Positions 27,101 to 34,613 of a DNA stretch of 38,228 nt are shown in pieces (the first letter of the stretch is position 1; the number at the start of each line of letters is the position of its first letter). A program made the position numbers and the translations under genes. The notes under the pieces were generated by a model. That model searched no databases and was not told where the DNA came from. It saw only the letters and a list, made by a program, of their open reading frames with translations. The stretch is taken from positions 1-38,228 of the forward strand of contig NZ_SNWQ01000041.1 in the NCBI RefSeq assembly GCF_004361855.1. The letters are read 5' to 3'. The DNA comes from Kribbella caucasensis. GTDB taxonomy: Bacteria; Actinomycetota; Actinomycetes; Propionibacteriales; Kribbellaceae.

Positions 27101-27276
27101 ACTTCGAGCGTATCGCCGTAGCGGCCATCCTCGGTGCTCTGCAGCGTGACAAGAGTGCAGGACTCTCCGCTGTCCAGGTCACCGACGATCCACCGCTGCC
27201 CCCGAACCTCTACCAACGCGCCGACCGACAGGTCGTCCGGTTTCGCCGCCTGGACGGATACTCCGCCGTTCCCCAT
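24118..27276 (-). CDS. drmD: DrmD, SNF2-family helicase of class 1 DISARM
   Basis: This 1052-residue SF2/SNF2-type ATPase has motif I 'LLLADDVGLGKTIEAGLVAL' (138-157), motif II 'LLVLDEAHHVAP' (253-264), motif III 'LFLSATPHNGYQE', and a C-terminal lobe with 'VVVFTEYRDTQRWLA', 'LLATDAASEGIDLQNH' and 'NKLEQRIGRVDRYGQ'. A charged helical tail follows. The N-terminal 60 residues look like a small beta domain ('GALVEVRGQRWIVGDLDSGE'). drmD, drmMI, drmA, drmB, drmC in this order is the class 1 DISARM arrangement. The start at 27276 has GGAGGG six bases upstream, the best ribosome binding site of the operon. It is the first gene of the 21.7 kb operon, preceded by the 27277-27453 control region. Confidence 0.94.
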   Translation of the reverse strand: MGNGGVSVQAAKPDDLSVGALVEVRGQRWIVGDLDSGESCTLVTLQSTEDGRYGDTLEVVWEVEPGRRVLPSGSLPDVAARRMDPPERLAAFLDAVRWSAVTSADTRLLQAPFRSGVAIEDYQLEPVARAVDAPRVNLLLADDVGLGKTIEAGLVALELMLRHRARRVMIVCPAGLTLKWRDELAEKFGLDFTIIDSEQCAEVRRTYGSAANPFHIYPLTIVSLPWLRGAKAQRLLREVVPAEGPSYPRTFDLLVLDEAHHVAPAAPKQRYAVDSQQTKLIRWLAPHFTHRLFLSATPHNGYQESFTALLEILDDQRFARGVEPDRRAVRESVVRRLKRDIVNAQGKPRFVERVATAIPVEYPESEREIHGLLTDFTRVRRQRVATRGGRKATDLVTLLLKKRMFSSPAALAHTVGVYIETLQTKRGTRHLIAGDEVPEWMDEFFEVTATYDDEELADAEDDAIGRSQPLQPSPDDAEANLLKQIETWAMAQEARPDAKARELVKYLNAVCRPDGKHWSNERVVVFTEYRDTQRWLANILRQEGLGGDRLELLHGGMPADERERLRLAFQREPAEHPVRILLATDAASEGIDLQNHCHRLVNYDIPFNPNKLEQRIGRVDRYGQTQAPDIRHFVGTGWDRAVDSYEADLEFLSRVANKVARMEEDLGAVNSVLADAVQRRMLGQRVDVDVEKLRKPTERDLPAEATSGVREQVRRLRDRIEQTTHELNITPGSVKRVVDTALGLARQQPLTSHLDEKALAEGLYDVPPLTGSWQRATVGLFEKLDRPGEDPRQLPITFDGDAASGRDDVVLAHLNHPLVAMSTRLLRAAVSSPEVGLHRVTAVVSDDPGLEDVLVGAYSRFVLVGADGVRLHEEVLYAGGWVPQSGRFRRLENLSTLGDLLDRALSEGVAASNLVQARIAERWPRIRDGLLAAIDWRARARQESLDRQLAQRKESEEARIIANLDQFAATLRDKLAQEDDDDGMLITAMDLKSPEELAQYRRDRASWETKLAGINETRDRELGLVADRYRDTQWHQFPVAVVFVVPRREAIR

Positions 27277-27403
27277 TCCATACCCTCCATGTCGTCCCCA
27301 CCCAAAGACACCGACAACCCCGCAGTCTTCCAGGCAACCGTCACGCTGTGTCCCCGGGCGGTCGGTTGTGCTCAGGTCGTTACGCGTCGATCAGTCTGTG
27401 GCT

Positions 27404-27431
27404 ATCTTACACCAGAAAGCTTCTTGTGAAC
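27404..27431 (-). promoter_or_regulatory. Predicted promoter of the drm operon
   Basis: Reading the minus strand, TAAGAT (27409-27404) is a fair -10 hexamer. TTCACA or GTTCAC (27431-27425) sits 15-16 bases upstream as a poor -35. Transcription would start near 27397, leaving a 5' leader of about 120 bases before drmD. The -35 area lies inside the inverted repeat at 27426-27440, so a bound protein would be expected to block it. No transcription data support this call. Confidence 0.35.
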
Positions 27432-27459
27432 TGAGTTCACATATGCTTCACTGGTGAAC
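27426..27459. promoter_or_regulatory. Two adjacent GTGAAC/GTTCAC inverted repeats, candidate operator
   Basis: GTGAAC-TGA-GTTCAC (27426-27440) is a perfect palindrome with 6-bp arms. Six bases later TTCAC-TG-GTGAA (27447-27458) is a second palindrome with 5-bp arms, extended to GTGAAC at 27454-27459. The same half-site thus occurs four times in 34 bp, between the divergent drm operon and the 27568 gene. This is the usual look of a dimeric repressor site. No regulator gene (WYL/BrxR/CapW or XRE) is intact in the window, so the binding protein is unknown. Confidence 0.6.
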
Positions 27460-27567
27460 CATTGGGGAGGAGCGGTCGAGCCGGCGTTGGTGGGCTACGT
27501 CGGCTCGACCTGGCTCTCCGCCCCGCTGTTCGCCGAGCAGCGGAATCTTTCAGATGGGGGAAGTTCG

Positions 27568-28038
27568 ATGGTTCAGCAGTACGCGTCGCAACCACCTGCG
27601 CGGAAGCGCCGCAGGTGGCCGCTGGTTCTGGGCGTGCTCGGGGTGGTGTTCTTCGCCGGCGTGGGTGGGTGCGCCGCCATCCTGGGATCGGTGGGGAACG
27701 AGGTCGACAAGGCGGTTCAACAACAGAACGACCGTGGCGCACCTCGCGCTGTAACCCTCGGGAAGGCCTTCACCATCGGCAACCACGAGACGCTCGCCGG
27801 CTGGAAGGTCACCAACGAAGCGGGAATGTTCAGTGTCGCCGCGAAGGTGCGCAACGTCAGTGACACGACCTCGACCGCCTTCTTACACGTCAAGTTGCTG
27901 TCCGCGGCCGGCGAGGTGCTAGGGAACGTCCAGTGCAACAGCGGCGACCTCGAACCCGGTCAGACCGAGACCCTGAACTGTATTCCCGACGGCAGCTTCG
28001 GCACGTTCCAGAAGCTCACCGCCGAAGCGACTTTCTAG
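27568..28038 (+). CDS. Small membrane-anchored protein with an FxLYD-like extracytoplasmic domain
   Basis: This 156-residue protein starts at ATG 27568, with GGGGGA at 27556-27561 as ribosome binding site. An in-frame ATG at 27454 lies in the operator and is unlikely. A basic stretch ('PARKRRRWPL') is followed by one hydrophobic segment ('VLGVLGVVFFAGVGGCAAIL', about residues 20-40). The segment contains a weak lipobox-like 'GVGGC', so it may be a lipoprotein or a single-pass protein. The outer part has the pattern 'MFSVAAKVRNVSDTTSTAFL', then 'LSAAGEVLGNVQCNSGDLEP', like FxLYD/DUF4352-type beta-sandwich domains. Function is unknown. It is divergent from the DISARM operon and may share its control region. 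Membership in the defence system is not shown. Confidence 0.72.
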   Translation: MVQQYASQPPARKRRRWPLVLGVLGVVFFAGVGGCAAILGSVGNEVDKAVQQQNDRGAPRAVTLGKAFTIGNHETLAGWKVTNEAGMFSVAAKVRNVSDTTSTAFLHVKLLSAAGEVLGNVQCNSGDLEPGQTETLNCIPDGSFGTFQKLTAEATF

Positions 28039-28115
28039 CGGCAACCACCATAGCGATCGGTTTGGCCGGTCACCCGTCTGCCGGCCCTGGCGCCGGCGCC
28101 GGCGCTGGAGGAAAC

Positions 28116-28364
28116 ATGAACGACATCAGCCACAGCGTTCGAGTCCAACTGCAATGCGCCGGCCACTCCCACGAGCTCTGTGTAACGGTCGGCCGCGGCG
28201 TGCCGCCGCGCCTGCGTTGCGAGGCCGGCCAGGGACCGGGGTACGGAACCGGCGGCGGTGGTGGCTGCCGGATCCCTCCGGACCTCGCCGAGCAGGTCAG
28301 CCGTCAACTGAGGGATTCACTTCAGGACTGCATCCGTCGCGGCTACGTCCTGATCCAAGCCTGA
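28116..28364 (+). CDS. Small cysteine-containing hypothetical protein
   Basis: This predicted 82-residue product starts at ATG 28116, with GGAGGAA (28107-28113) directly upstream. It lies 77 bp after the 27568 gene, so the two could form an operon. Five cysteines (14, 22, 35, 51, 72) and a glycine run ('GTGGGGGC') separate an N-terminal strand-rich part ('SVRVQLQCAGHSHELCVTVG') from a C-terminal helix ('DLAEQVSRQLRDSLQDCIRR'). I do not recognise the family. An upstream extension of the frame (from 27933) overlaps the previous gene and has low-complexity GAGAGAG, so I reject it. Confidence 0.6.
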   Translation: MNDISHSVRVQLQCAGHSHELCVTVGRGVPPRLRCEAGQGPGYGTGGGGGCRIPPDLAEQVSRQLRDSLQDCIRRGYVLIQA

Positions 28365-28549
28365 CGGGAGGCTGGTCTGACCGGGTGTAACGATAGAGGT
28401 GCTGGGGCGATCATCATGATGTGGTGCGCCGTGCGTGCGGCGGCTACGCCTCAAGTCCACTCCGACAAACGTGGTCCGCGGCTGTGCCTTGTCGGGGGCG
28501 GCGGCTACGGTGTGGTGAGCGCTGCCGGGGGTGATCAAGCTGGGGGGAC

Positions 28550-31500
28550 ATGGTGGAGGTAGACGGCGTCACTCTGTCCGTTGCGGACGGGTCTTTGAAC
28601 GATCGAGCCGCAAGAATCTTCGAGTTCCTTGTTCAGCTGCAGCGCCTGCGGACAAGGGTGGTGCGTTCGGTCGACGCCTACCGTTCGGTGGTCTGGTTCG
28701 GGCAGCTGCCGACGGTCGACGGTTTGCAGTTCGGGCCAGAGACTGCCGACCCGGGCGTCTGGCTGACGATCGACCGTGTCGAGCGAGTACCGCCTCCTTC
28801 GCCACCTGATCTGCTCAGGCCGTGGATCACCGAGCGGTCACTACGTGACTCCTCGCAGACGCTGCCGTCGTTGAGTGATGTCGCGGCTCGCGCTGTTCAG
28901 GTCCTCAGCCCGGAAGGCGATCTGGAGATCGGCACCGAGGAACTCCTGCTGGTGGATCATCCCGAGGTGGCGGACGCCTTGAGGGAGTGGGCCCCCGCCT
29001 GGCAGGAATGGGCGGCAGAGGACCAGCCGCGAGCGGCCGTCGGCGACGCGTACCACCGGCTGTACGCGATCTACCAGGACTCGAGGGCGCTGGCCGAAAC
29101 CTACGAGGTAATTCTCGGCTTCGGGTGCCTCGTCACCAGATCCGGCGGCCAGGATGTCCGCCGGCATCTGGTCACGATGGCCGCGACAGTTGAGCTCGAT
29201 CTCGAGTCCGGACGCTTGGCTGTGGTGCCGTCCCCCGACGCGCGGCCGCCAGCCCTCGAGGAGGACATGCTGGGCCCCCAGGACACAGCGTCTGACCAGC
29301 TTCGCCAAGCCATCCGAGCTGGCCTCGAGAACCTCGGCGACCCTTGGGCCGACGATCCCGACGGGGTGGTCGGCCTGCTCCGGTCCTGGGTAAACGGATC
29401 CGGCCCGGACGCTGAATACGTTCCTGATATCGCTCCACCGGCCGGCTACCCCAGCCAGGACGGGCCAACAGTGACATTCGCGCCCGCCCTGATACTGCGC
29501 GAACGGACCAAGAGGTCGTTCGTCGCTGCTTGTGAGCAGATCATCGGCATGCTGCGCGCGGGGCGCGAGGTCCCGTCAGGTGTGCGGCAGTTCGCCGAGA
29601 TCACAGACGGTCGTGTCTTCGATGCCGACCAGCGTTCTTGGGAACAGGCGTACACCGACGAGGAGGTGTACTTCCCGAAGGCTGCGAATGACGAACAGCG
29701 CCAGATCCGTGATCGCCTGGCCGAGCATCAGACGGTCGTAGTCCAGGGCCCGCCTGGGACAGGCAAGACCCACACAATCGCGAACCTGATTAGCGACCTT
29801 CTCGCACACGGGCAACGGGTGCTCGTCACGAGCACGACCACTCGCGCGCTGACCGTGCTCAAGGGACAGCTGCCGAGCGACATCAGCGATCTCTGCGTCA
29901 GTGTCACCGACGACGCCGTCAAGGGCCAGGCCGATCTCGAGCGTTCGGTGACGACCATTCTGGATCAGGCTGACCGATGGAACCCCAGCGTTGCGGAGCA
30001 GGAAGCTGCAGATCTCCGGCGGCGGCTGGCAGACGCCCGGGAGCGAGAGCAGGCGGCCCTGACGGAACTGCGCACGATCCGGGAGCAGGAAACGTATGTC
30101 TATGCCCCCGACATCGGCGACTACTCCGGGACTTTGCAGGAGATTGCCGTCCGCCTGGCCCAGGAGGAGAGCACGCTGGGATGGCTCGGACGTGTCGGGT
30201 CCGAAGGACTTGATCTGAGCTCGACGGACGTGATCGAGCTCCTGGACCTGTCGCGCCGCGCGACCCCTGAACTGCGCGCGTTGACCGGCACCGTTCCACA
30301 CCTTGGCGAGCTCGTGCCACCGGCCGAGTTCGAGAAGCTGGCAGAGCGTCGTAATGAGTTGCAGGCGCGTGAAGCGGAGTTGGCCGAAGCTCGCGGGACC
30401 GAGGAGTTTGCAGCGCTGGCCAGAACAGTGGCGGCCGATCGCGACCAGATTCGCCAGGGGCTGGAGGACCTGATCCGTCGTCAACGGGAACTCGAGCGCC
30501 GCCAGGAGCCGTGGACTACGGCAGCATTACGGGACGTCGTTGGCGGCCGGGACTCCATGTGGCGGCAGCGTCAGGAGATGACGGCTACGGGGATCTACAA
30601 CGCGCAGTCCTGGCTGACTGGTGTTGATGGAAGAGTCGTCACGGGCCTGGATGTCCTCGACCTCGGCGAGGCCGCTGGGCATGCCGCCACACTGTTTGAT
30701 CACCTCAGCCAGGGTGGGAAGCTCAAGGGCGTGTTCGGGCGTCCCAGGGTCGCCAAGGCGGCTGCCCTGTTCCTCGATCACGTTCGCGTCGATGGACGCG
30801 AAATCGAAGACTTGGACCACTTGCGACCAGCGCATTCCCAAGTGATGGTCGAGAAGCTGCTGGCACCGCTGGAAGAAATGTGGGCCTCCCCGGCATCGCG
30901 CCCCCTGCCGCAAGCACAAAGGATCGCGGTACTTGCAGACGAGAACAAACTCCTCGCCGAGATCCTTACCTTCGCCGATGCAGTCGTCGCACTCGAGCGT
31001 CGCCTGCGGGTGGTACCGGCGATGCCTCTTGTGGATCTGACCAGCACGCAAGAACTCACGCGCGTTCTGCGGGTGCTGGACTCGTTGGATCTGACAACAC
31101 TGCAGGAGGATGTTCGAGCTTCGGTCGACCAGACGAAGCAGACCCTGGCCGACCTGGGATCTGCACCCGGTGCTGTCGCGGCCGTCCGAGGCGCCGCGGA
31201 TGCCCTCGGAGGGTGGGAACCAGACGACTATCGGGCCGCGTTTCATGTGCTGGAAGCAGCCCACGAGGCGAACTCACTTCTGGACCGTCTGGAGCAGTCA
31301 CGACGAAAGGTCGCAGCGGCAGCGCCGGATCTCGCCGCACGTATCGAGCAGACAGCATCTGATCCGAGCTGGGATGAGCAGCTGCCAAGGCTGACCGAGG
31401 CGTGGGCCTGGTCCGTGTGGAACGAGCGGTTGCGTGCCAAGACCAACCCCCAGGCCGAGGAAGGATCACGGGCCTTGCTCGACGCAGCGGAAGTAGATGC

Positions 31501-33637
31501 GCAGGCGGCCTTGGAGCGACTCGCGACCAACAGGGGCTGGGCGCATGCACTCAGGCGGCTCACGCCGAGAGAGTCTGCTCACCTGAAGATGTACGCCCAG
31601 GCCGTGCGCAAGGCAGGCAAGGGCACGGGAAAGTACACGAACAGGTATCGCGAGGACGCCCGTAAGAGCCTCCAGGTATCTCAGAGCGCCGTCCCGGCGT
31701 GGATCATGCCGATGCACCAGGTCTTCGACACTGTGCCGATTGATCGACCGAACCTCTTCGACGTCGTCGTAGTCGACGAGGCCAGCCAGGCCGGCCTCGA
31801 AGGCCTGCTATTGTCCTGGTTGGCGCCTCGCATGGTCGTCGTAGGTGACGACAAACAGGTCAGTCCGTCGAATGTCGGGCTGAACCACGAGGCAGTATTC
31901 ACTTTGCAGGACCGCTATCTGGCGTCGTTGGAGCACAGGTCTCTCTTCGGCCCACTGAACAGCTTCTTCGATCAGGCAGTCGGTCTGGCCCCGAGGATCA
32001 TGCTTCGCGAGCATTTCCGCTGCATGCCTGAAATCATCGGCTTCTCCAATGAGCTCTGCTATCACGGCGCGCTGGTGCCCCTGCGACAGTACGGTGCCAA
32101 CCGGCTGCCACCGCTGCGCACGACCTACGTCAAGGGTGCCGTGGTATCGGGGATCCGGGATGTGGTCAACGAACCCGAAGCCGACGAGATCGTCGCTCAG
32201 ATCCAGAAGTGTTGCGCCGATCCGGCGTACGACCAGAAGTCCATGGGCGTCATCAGCCTGCTCGGACACGCGCAGGACAAACTGATCATGCAGCGGCTGG
32301 TGGACGCGTTGGGGGTACAGGTCGTCGAGGAGCGGAAACTGCGCGCCGGAAACGCCGAGGCGTTCCAGGGCGACGAGCGAGATGTCATCTTCATCTCCAT
32401 GGTGTCGAGCCTGCAGTCGACAAGTGGTCCGGCCCGGATCGGAACTCTCAGCAAAGAGTCCGATCAACAGCGCCTCAACGTTGCGGCATCGCGAGCACGA
32501 GATCAGGTGTGGCTGTTCCACAGCGTTCAACCCGGCGATCTGTCCGGCAAAGACCTTCGCCAGCGGTATCTGCGCTACTTGCTCAAGCCGTGGGCCCAGC
32601 AGGATGCCCTCGACATCGGCGACGTACTGCCGGATCGCCGCCACCCGGACTTCGACAGCCTCTTCGAGCAGCGCGTCTTCCTCGCCCTTCGCGAGCGGGG
32701 ATTCCGCGTCCGTCCGCAGGTCAAGGTCGGCGGGTGCCGGATCGATCTTGTTGTTGAAGGCGGAACCAAGAGACTGGCTGTCGAATGTGACGGCGATGCA
32801 TTCCATGGCGGCGAAGAGGCAGGGAACGATGCCGCCCGTCAGCGGGACCTCGAACGGGTTGGCTGGACCTTCTGGCGCGTTCGGGGCAGCGTCTTCTTCC
32901 GCAACCCTGAGCAAGCTCTCGATCCACTCTGGGAATTGCTGGAGGAGCTGGGGATCCAGCCATCCTGGAAGCAGCCGACTCCCGAGGACTCGACCACAAC
33001 ACACGTCGAGGTGGAGGCACCGGCGGTGCCTCTCGACAGCTCGGTCGGCGACTTGTTCGATGAACCCCCGACTGAAGCTGAGGCAAGCGGATCAACTGCA
33101 ACCATTCCGGCCGCCTCGGTGCAGGCTGCCATCACCCCGCCCTCGCCGGCCGACCGCAGGGTGGAGCGCTTCCGGAACGGGAAGATGCTCCTCTCATCGG
33201 CCGCGCGGACGAGAGTTCAACAGGAGGTGACAGCCATTGAACGATGGCTGGCCGACCCGCCACCTGTCCATGCTGTGGACGGACGGTCGCGCGATGTCGA
33301 GATCGCGAACCGAGAGCAACATCGTGACGACCTGGAAGCTCGGCTTCAGTACCTCGAGCGGGTGTTGTCACAGTCGATCGTGGATCCGTCGCGTCATGGC
33401 GGCATGTGGGTTACGCCTGGCTGCATCATCGGACTGCAATACCCGGGTGAGGATGACGTCGATCAGCTGTTCGTGACGATCATGCCTCACTCCGACGGAG
33501 TTCCGGCGGACACATCTCCGGTCAGTCCACTCACTGATCTCGCCCAGGCCATCGAAGACGCTGAAGTTGGAGGCGTCGTGCACTTCGACACTCCACGAGG
33601 TACCCAGCAGGCCATCGTGGTCGAGGTTCATAACTGA
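28550..33637 (+). CDS. Giant SF1 helicase fused to a Vsr/DUF559-like nuclease and a GreA/GreB-like C-terminal domain
   Basis: This 1695-residue protein starts at ATG 28550, after a G-rich ribosome binding site. Residues 1-380 are unassigned. The SF1 (UPF1-like, AAA_11/AAA_12) helicase has Walker A 'VVVQGPPGTGKTHTIANLI' (396-414), a long coiled-coil insertion, Walker B 'VVVDEASQAGLEGLLL' (1073-1088), 'VVGDDKQVSPSNVG' and 'NVAASRARDQVWLFHS'. At about 1366-1470 a PD-(D/E)XK nuclease of the Vsr/DUF559 type follows: 'FDSLFEQRVFLALRERGF', 'CRIDLVVEGG', 'RLAVECDGDAFHG'. An acidic/Pro linker leads to a coiled-coil stretch and, at 1619-1694, a domain like the GreA/GreB C-terminus ('MWVTPGCIIGLQYPGED', 'SPLTDLAQAIEDAEVGGVVH', 'TPRGTQQAIVVEV'). 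Helicase-Vsr fusions are anti-phage effectors (for example Hhe). The Gre-like tail suggests contact with RNA polymerase, which is an inference. Confidence 0.85.
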   Translation: MVEVDGVTLSVADGSLNDRAARIFEFLVQLQRLRTRVVRSVDAYRSVVWFGQLPTVDGLQFGPETADPGVWLTIDRVERVPPPSPPDLLRPWITERSLRDSSQTLPSLSDVAARAVQVLSPEGDLEIGTEELLLVDHPEVADALREWAPAWQEWAAEDQPRAAVGDAYHRLYAIYQDSRALAETYEVILGFGCLVTRSGGQDVRRHLVTMAATVELDLESGRLAVVPSPDARPPALEEDMLGPQDTASDQLRQAIRAGLENLGDPWADDPDGVVGLLRSWVNGSGPDAEYVPDIAPPAGYPSQDGPTVTFAPALILRERTKRSFVAACEQIIGMLRAGREVPSGVRQFAEITDGRVFDADQRSWEQAYTDEEVYFPKAANDEQRQIRDRLAEHQTVVVQGPPGTGKTHTIANLISDLLAHGQRVLVTSTTTRALTVLKGQLPSDISDLCVSVTDDAVKGQADLERSVTTILDQADRWNPSVAEQEAADLRRRLADAREREQAALTELRTIREQETYVYAPDIGDYSGTLQEIAVRLAQEESTLGWLGRVGSEGLDLSSTDVIELLDLSRRATPELRALTGTVPHLGELVPPAEFEKLAERRNELQAREAELAEARGTEEFAALARTVAADRDQIRQGLEDLIRRQRELERRQEPWTTAALRDVVGGRDSMWRQRQEMTATGIYNAQSWLTGVDGRVVTGLDVLDLGEAAGHAATLFDHLSQGGKLKGVFGRPRVAKAAALFLDHVRVDGREIEDLDHLRPAHSQVMVEKLLAPLEEMWASPASRPLPQAQRIAVLADENKLLAEILTFADAVVALERRLRVVPAMPLVDLTSTQELTRVLRVLDSLDLTTLQEDVRASVDQTKQTLADLGSAPGAVAAVRGAADALGGWEPDDYRAAFHVLEAAHEANSLLDRLEQSRRKVAAAAPDLAARIEQTASDPSWDEQLPRLTEAWAWSVWNERLRAKTNPQAEEGSRALLDAAEVDAQAALERLATNRGWAHALRRLTPRESAHLKMYAQAVRKAGKGTGKYTNRYREDARKSLQVSQSAVPAWIMPMHQVFDTVPIDRPNLFDVVVVDEASQAGLEGLLLSWLAPRMVVVGDDKQVSPSNVGLNHEAVFTLQDRYLASLEHRSLFGPLNSFFDQAVGLAPRIMLREHFRCMPEIIGFSNELCYHGALVPLRQYGANRLPPLRTTYVKGAVVSGIRDVVNEPEADEIVAQIQKCCADPAYDQKSMGVISLLGHAQDKLIMQRLVDALGVQVVEERKLRAGNAEAFQGDERDVIFISMVSSLQSTSGPARIGTLSKESDQQRLNVAASRARDQVWLFHSVQPGDLSGKDLRQRYLRYLLKPWAQQDALDIGDVLPDRRHPDFDSLFEQRVFLALRERGFRVRPQVKVGGCRIDLVVEGGTKRLAVECDGDAFHGGEEAGNDAARQRDLERVGWTFWRVRGSVFFRNPEQALDPLWELLEELGIQPSWKQPTPEDSTTTHVEVEAPAVPLDSSVGDLFDEPPTEAEASGSTATIPAASVQAAITPPSPADRRVERFRNGKMLLSSAARTRVQQEVTAIERWLADPPPVHAVDGRSRDVEIANREQHRDDLEARLQYLERVLSQSIVDPSRHGGMWVTPGCIIGLQYPGEDDVDQLFVTIMPHSDGVPADTSPVSPLTDLAQAIEDAEVGGVVHFDTPRGTQQAIVVEVHN

Positions 33638-33748
33638 GCAAAGGTCGCCGCGACTTATCAACAAGCCCGGATGTCGGCTCGCCGGCGGATGCAATGACGC
33701 TCCAGATTCCCTGCAGGCGTTTGCAAGTTCGTGAGGAGGAATTAATCC

Positions 33749-34315
33749 ATGGCAGGACGTAGGAAGCCCGGACTCTGGGTGATGGAGGGCAACTGGTCGG
33801 CATCTGTCCGCGACGTGCGCTCCGTTGAGCCTGTCCTGTCAGCGCTGCAGGGAGGCCGCCGGGCGCACCACGCCAAGCGTCACATCAACGACCCTGACGA
33901 TCTTGCGCAGGCACTGAAGCAGTGGGGCCAGAGACAGCACGACATGTTCAATATCGGATATGTCGCACTGCACGGCAGTCCGGCCACAGTTCACATTGGG
34001 AGGAAGTCGCTCGACATGTGCGAGCTCGGCGAGAGGCTTCCGCCAGCGACCTTGAAGAGGAAGGCGCTCCACTTCGGATCGTGTTCAGTTCTCAACATCC
34101 ATTACAAACGACGCGAGGCTCTGCGGAAGGCGCTCGGTGTGAAGGTCATCAGCGGATTCACCACTGACGTCGAGTGGTTCGAGAGTCTGGCGTTCGAACT
34201 ACTGCTCTTCGACGCCTTGACCTGGTACCGGCGTCCCAGCGACGCCGAAAGCTACCTGAAGAAGACTCATTCGGCTTTCGCAAAGCGCCTCGGTTTCGTT
34301 ATGGTCCGCGGGTAG
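33749..34315 (+). CDS. Caspase-like (CHAT/DUF6642-type) His/Cys protein
   Basis: This 188-residue protein has an excellent ribosome binding site (GAGGAGGAA, 33733-33741) and starts 111 bp after the helicase-nuclease gene. It shows the order of a caspase-fold peptidase: an opening strand 'GLWVMEGNW', a helix, strand plus catalytic His 'NIGYVALHGSP' (His75), strand plus catalytic Cys 'ALHFGSCSVLN' (Cys112), and the final strand and helix 'VKVISGFTTDVEWFESLAFE'. CHAT-type proteases are common effectors of bacterial immunity, cleaving host or partner proteins after activation. It has no fused sensor, so the helicase gene upstream is the natural partner candidate. The fold call rests on pattern recognition. 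The His/Cys pair supports it, but a non-peptidase relative is possible. Confidence 0.65.
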   Translation: MAGRRKPGLWVMEGNWSASVRDVRSVEPVLSALQGGRRAHHAKRHINDPDDLAQALKQWGQRQHDMFNIGYVALHGSPATVHIGRKSLDMCELGERLPPATLKRKALHFGSCSVLNIHYKRREALRKALGVKVISGFTTDVEWFESLAFELLLFDALTWYRRPSDAESYLKKTHSAFAKRLGFVMVRG

Positions 34316-34502
34316 CCCACCAGCCCCGTCGTGCGCCCGCCTGGCTCCAACTGTGCTCGGATGATCGCCGTGGTTGCCAGCAGCAACCAGCGCTGCAATC
34401 AAGGCCCGGGTCGAAGGACTTGATCCATCCTGCGTTGTGCTCCCATCCACTAGGGCGTCCTGCAAGACGCGTCAGGTGACCTCAACCACGAGCGCTCGAT
34501 CT

Positions 34503-34534
34503 CACCCCTGTTGCCGGTTGAACAACAAGGGGTG
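34503..34534. terminator. Hairpin between the caspase-like gene and the DUF6308-like gene
   Basis: CACCCCTGTTG (34503-34513) pairs with CAACAAGGGGTG (34523-34534), with one bulged A and a 9-nt loop. No clear T-run follows. It lies 188 bp after the caspase-like stop and 80 bp before the next start, and probably separates the two transcripts. The rest of 34316-34613 shows nothing else I can assign. Confidence 0.4.
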
Positions 34535-34613
34535 TGGGCTTCTCGAATGCTCATGCGCGTCTGCTCTTGCCTGTACTGTTGTCCCGCGCCGGAGGTCTGG
34601 GGACGCCACACGT

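Noticed and set aside
5580..27276. BREX/Pgl system
   Set aside because: A kinase and a PglX-like methylase are present, but no PglZ phosphatase, BrxC ATPase or BrxL/BrxHI is found. The drmA-drmB-drmC set identifies DISARM.
5580..27276. Class 2 DISARM
   Set aside because: No drmE and no 5-methylcytosine methylase are present. The methylase has the NPPF adenine motif and drmD is present, which fits class 1.
28080..28112. GGCGCC-type short repeats upstream of the 28116 gene
   Set aside because: A low-complexity GC stretch that includes its ribosome binding site. It is too short and simple to be a functional repeat array.
31808..33004. Minus-strand frame of 398 codons opposite the helicase-nuclease gene
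   Set aside because: It is antisense to helicase motifs and the Vsr-like nuclease, and its own translation is not recognisable.
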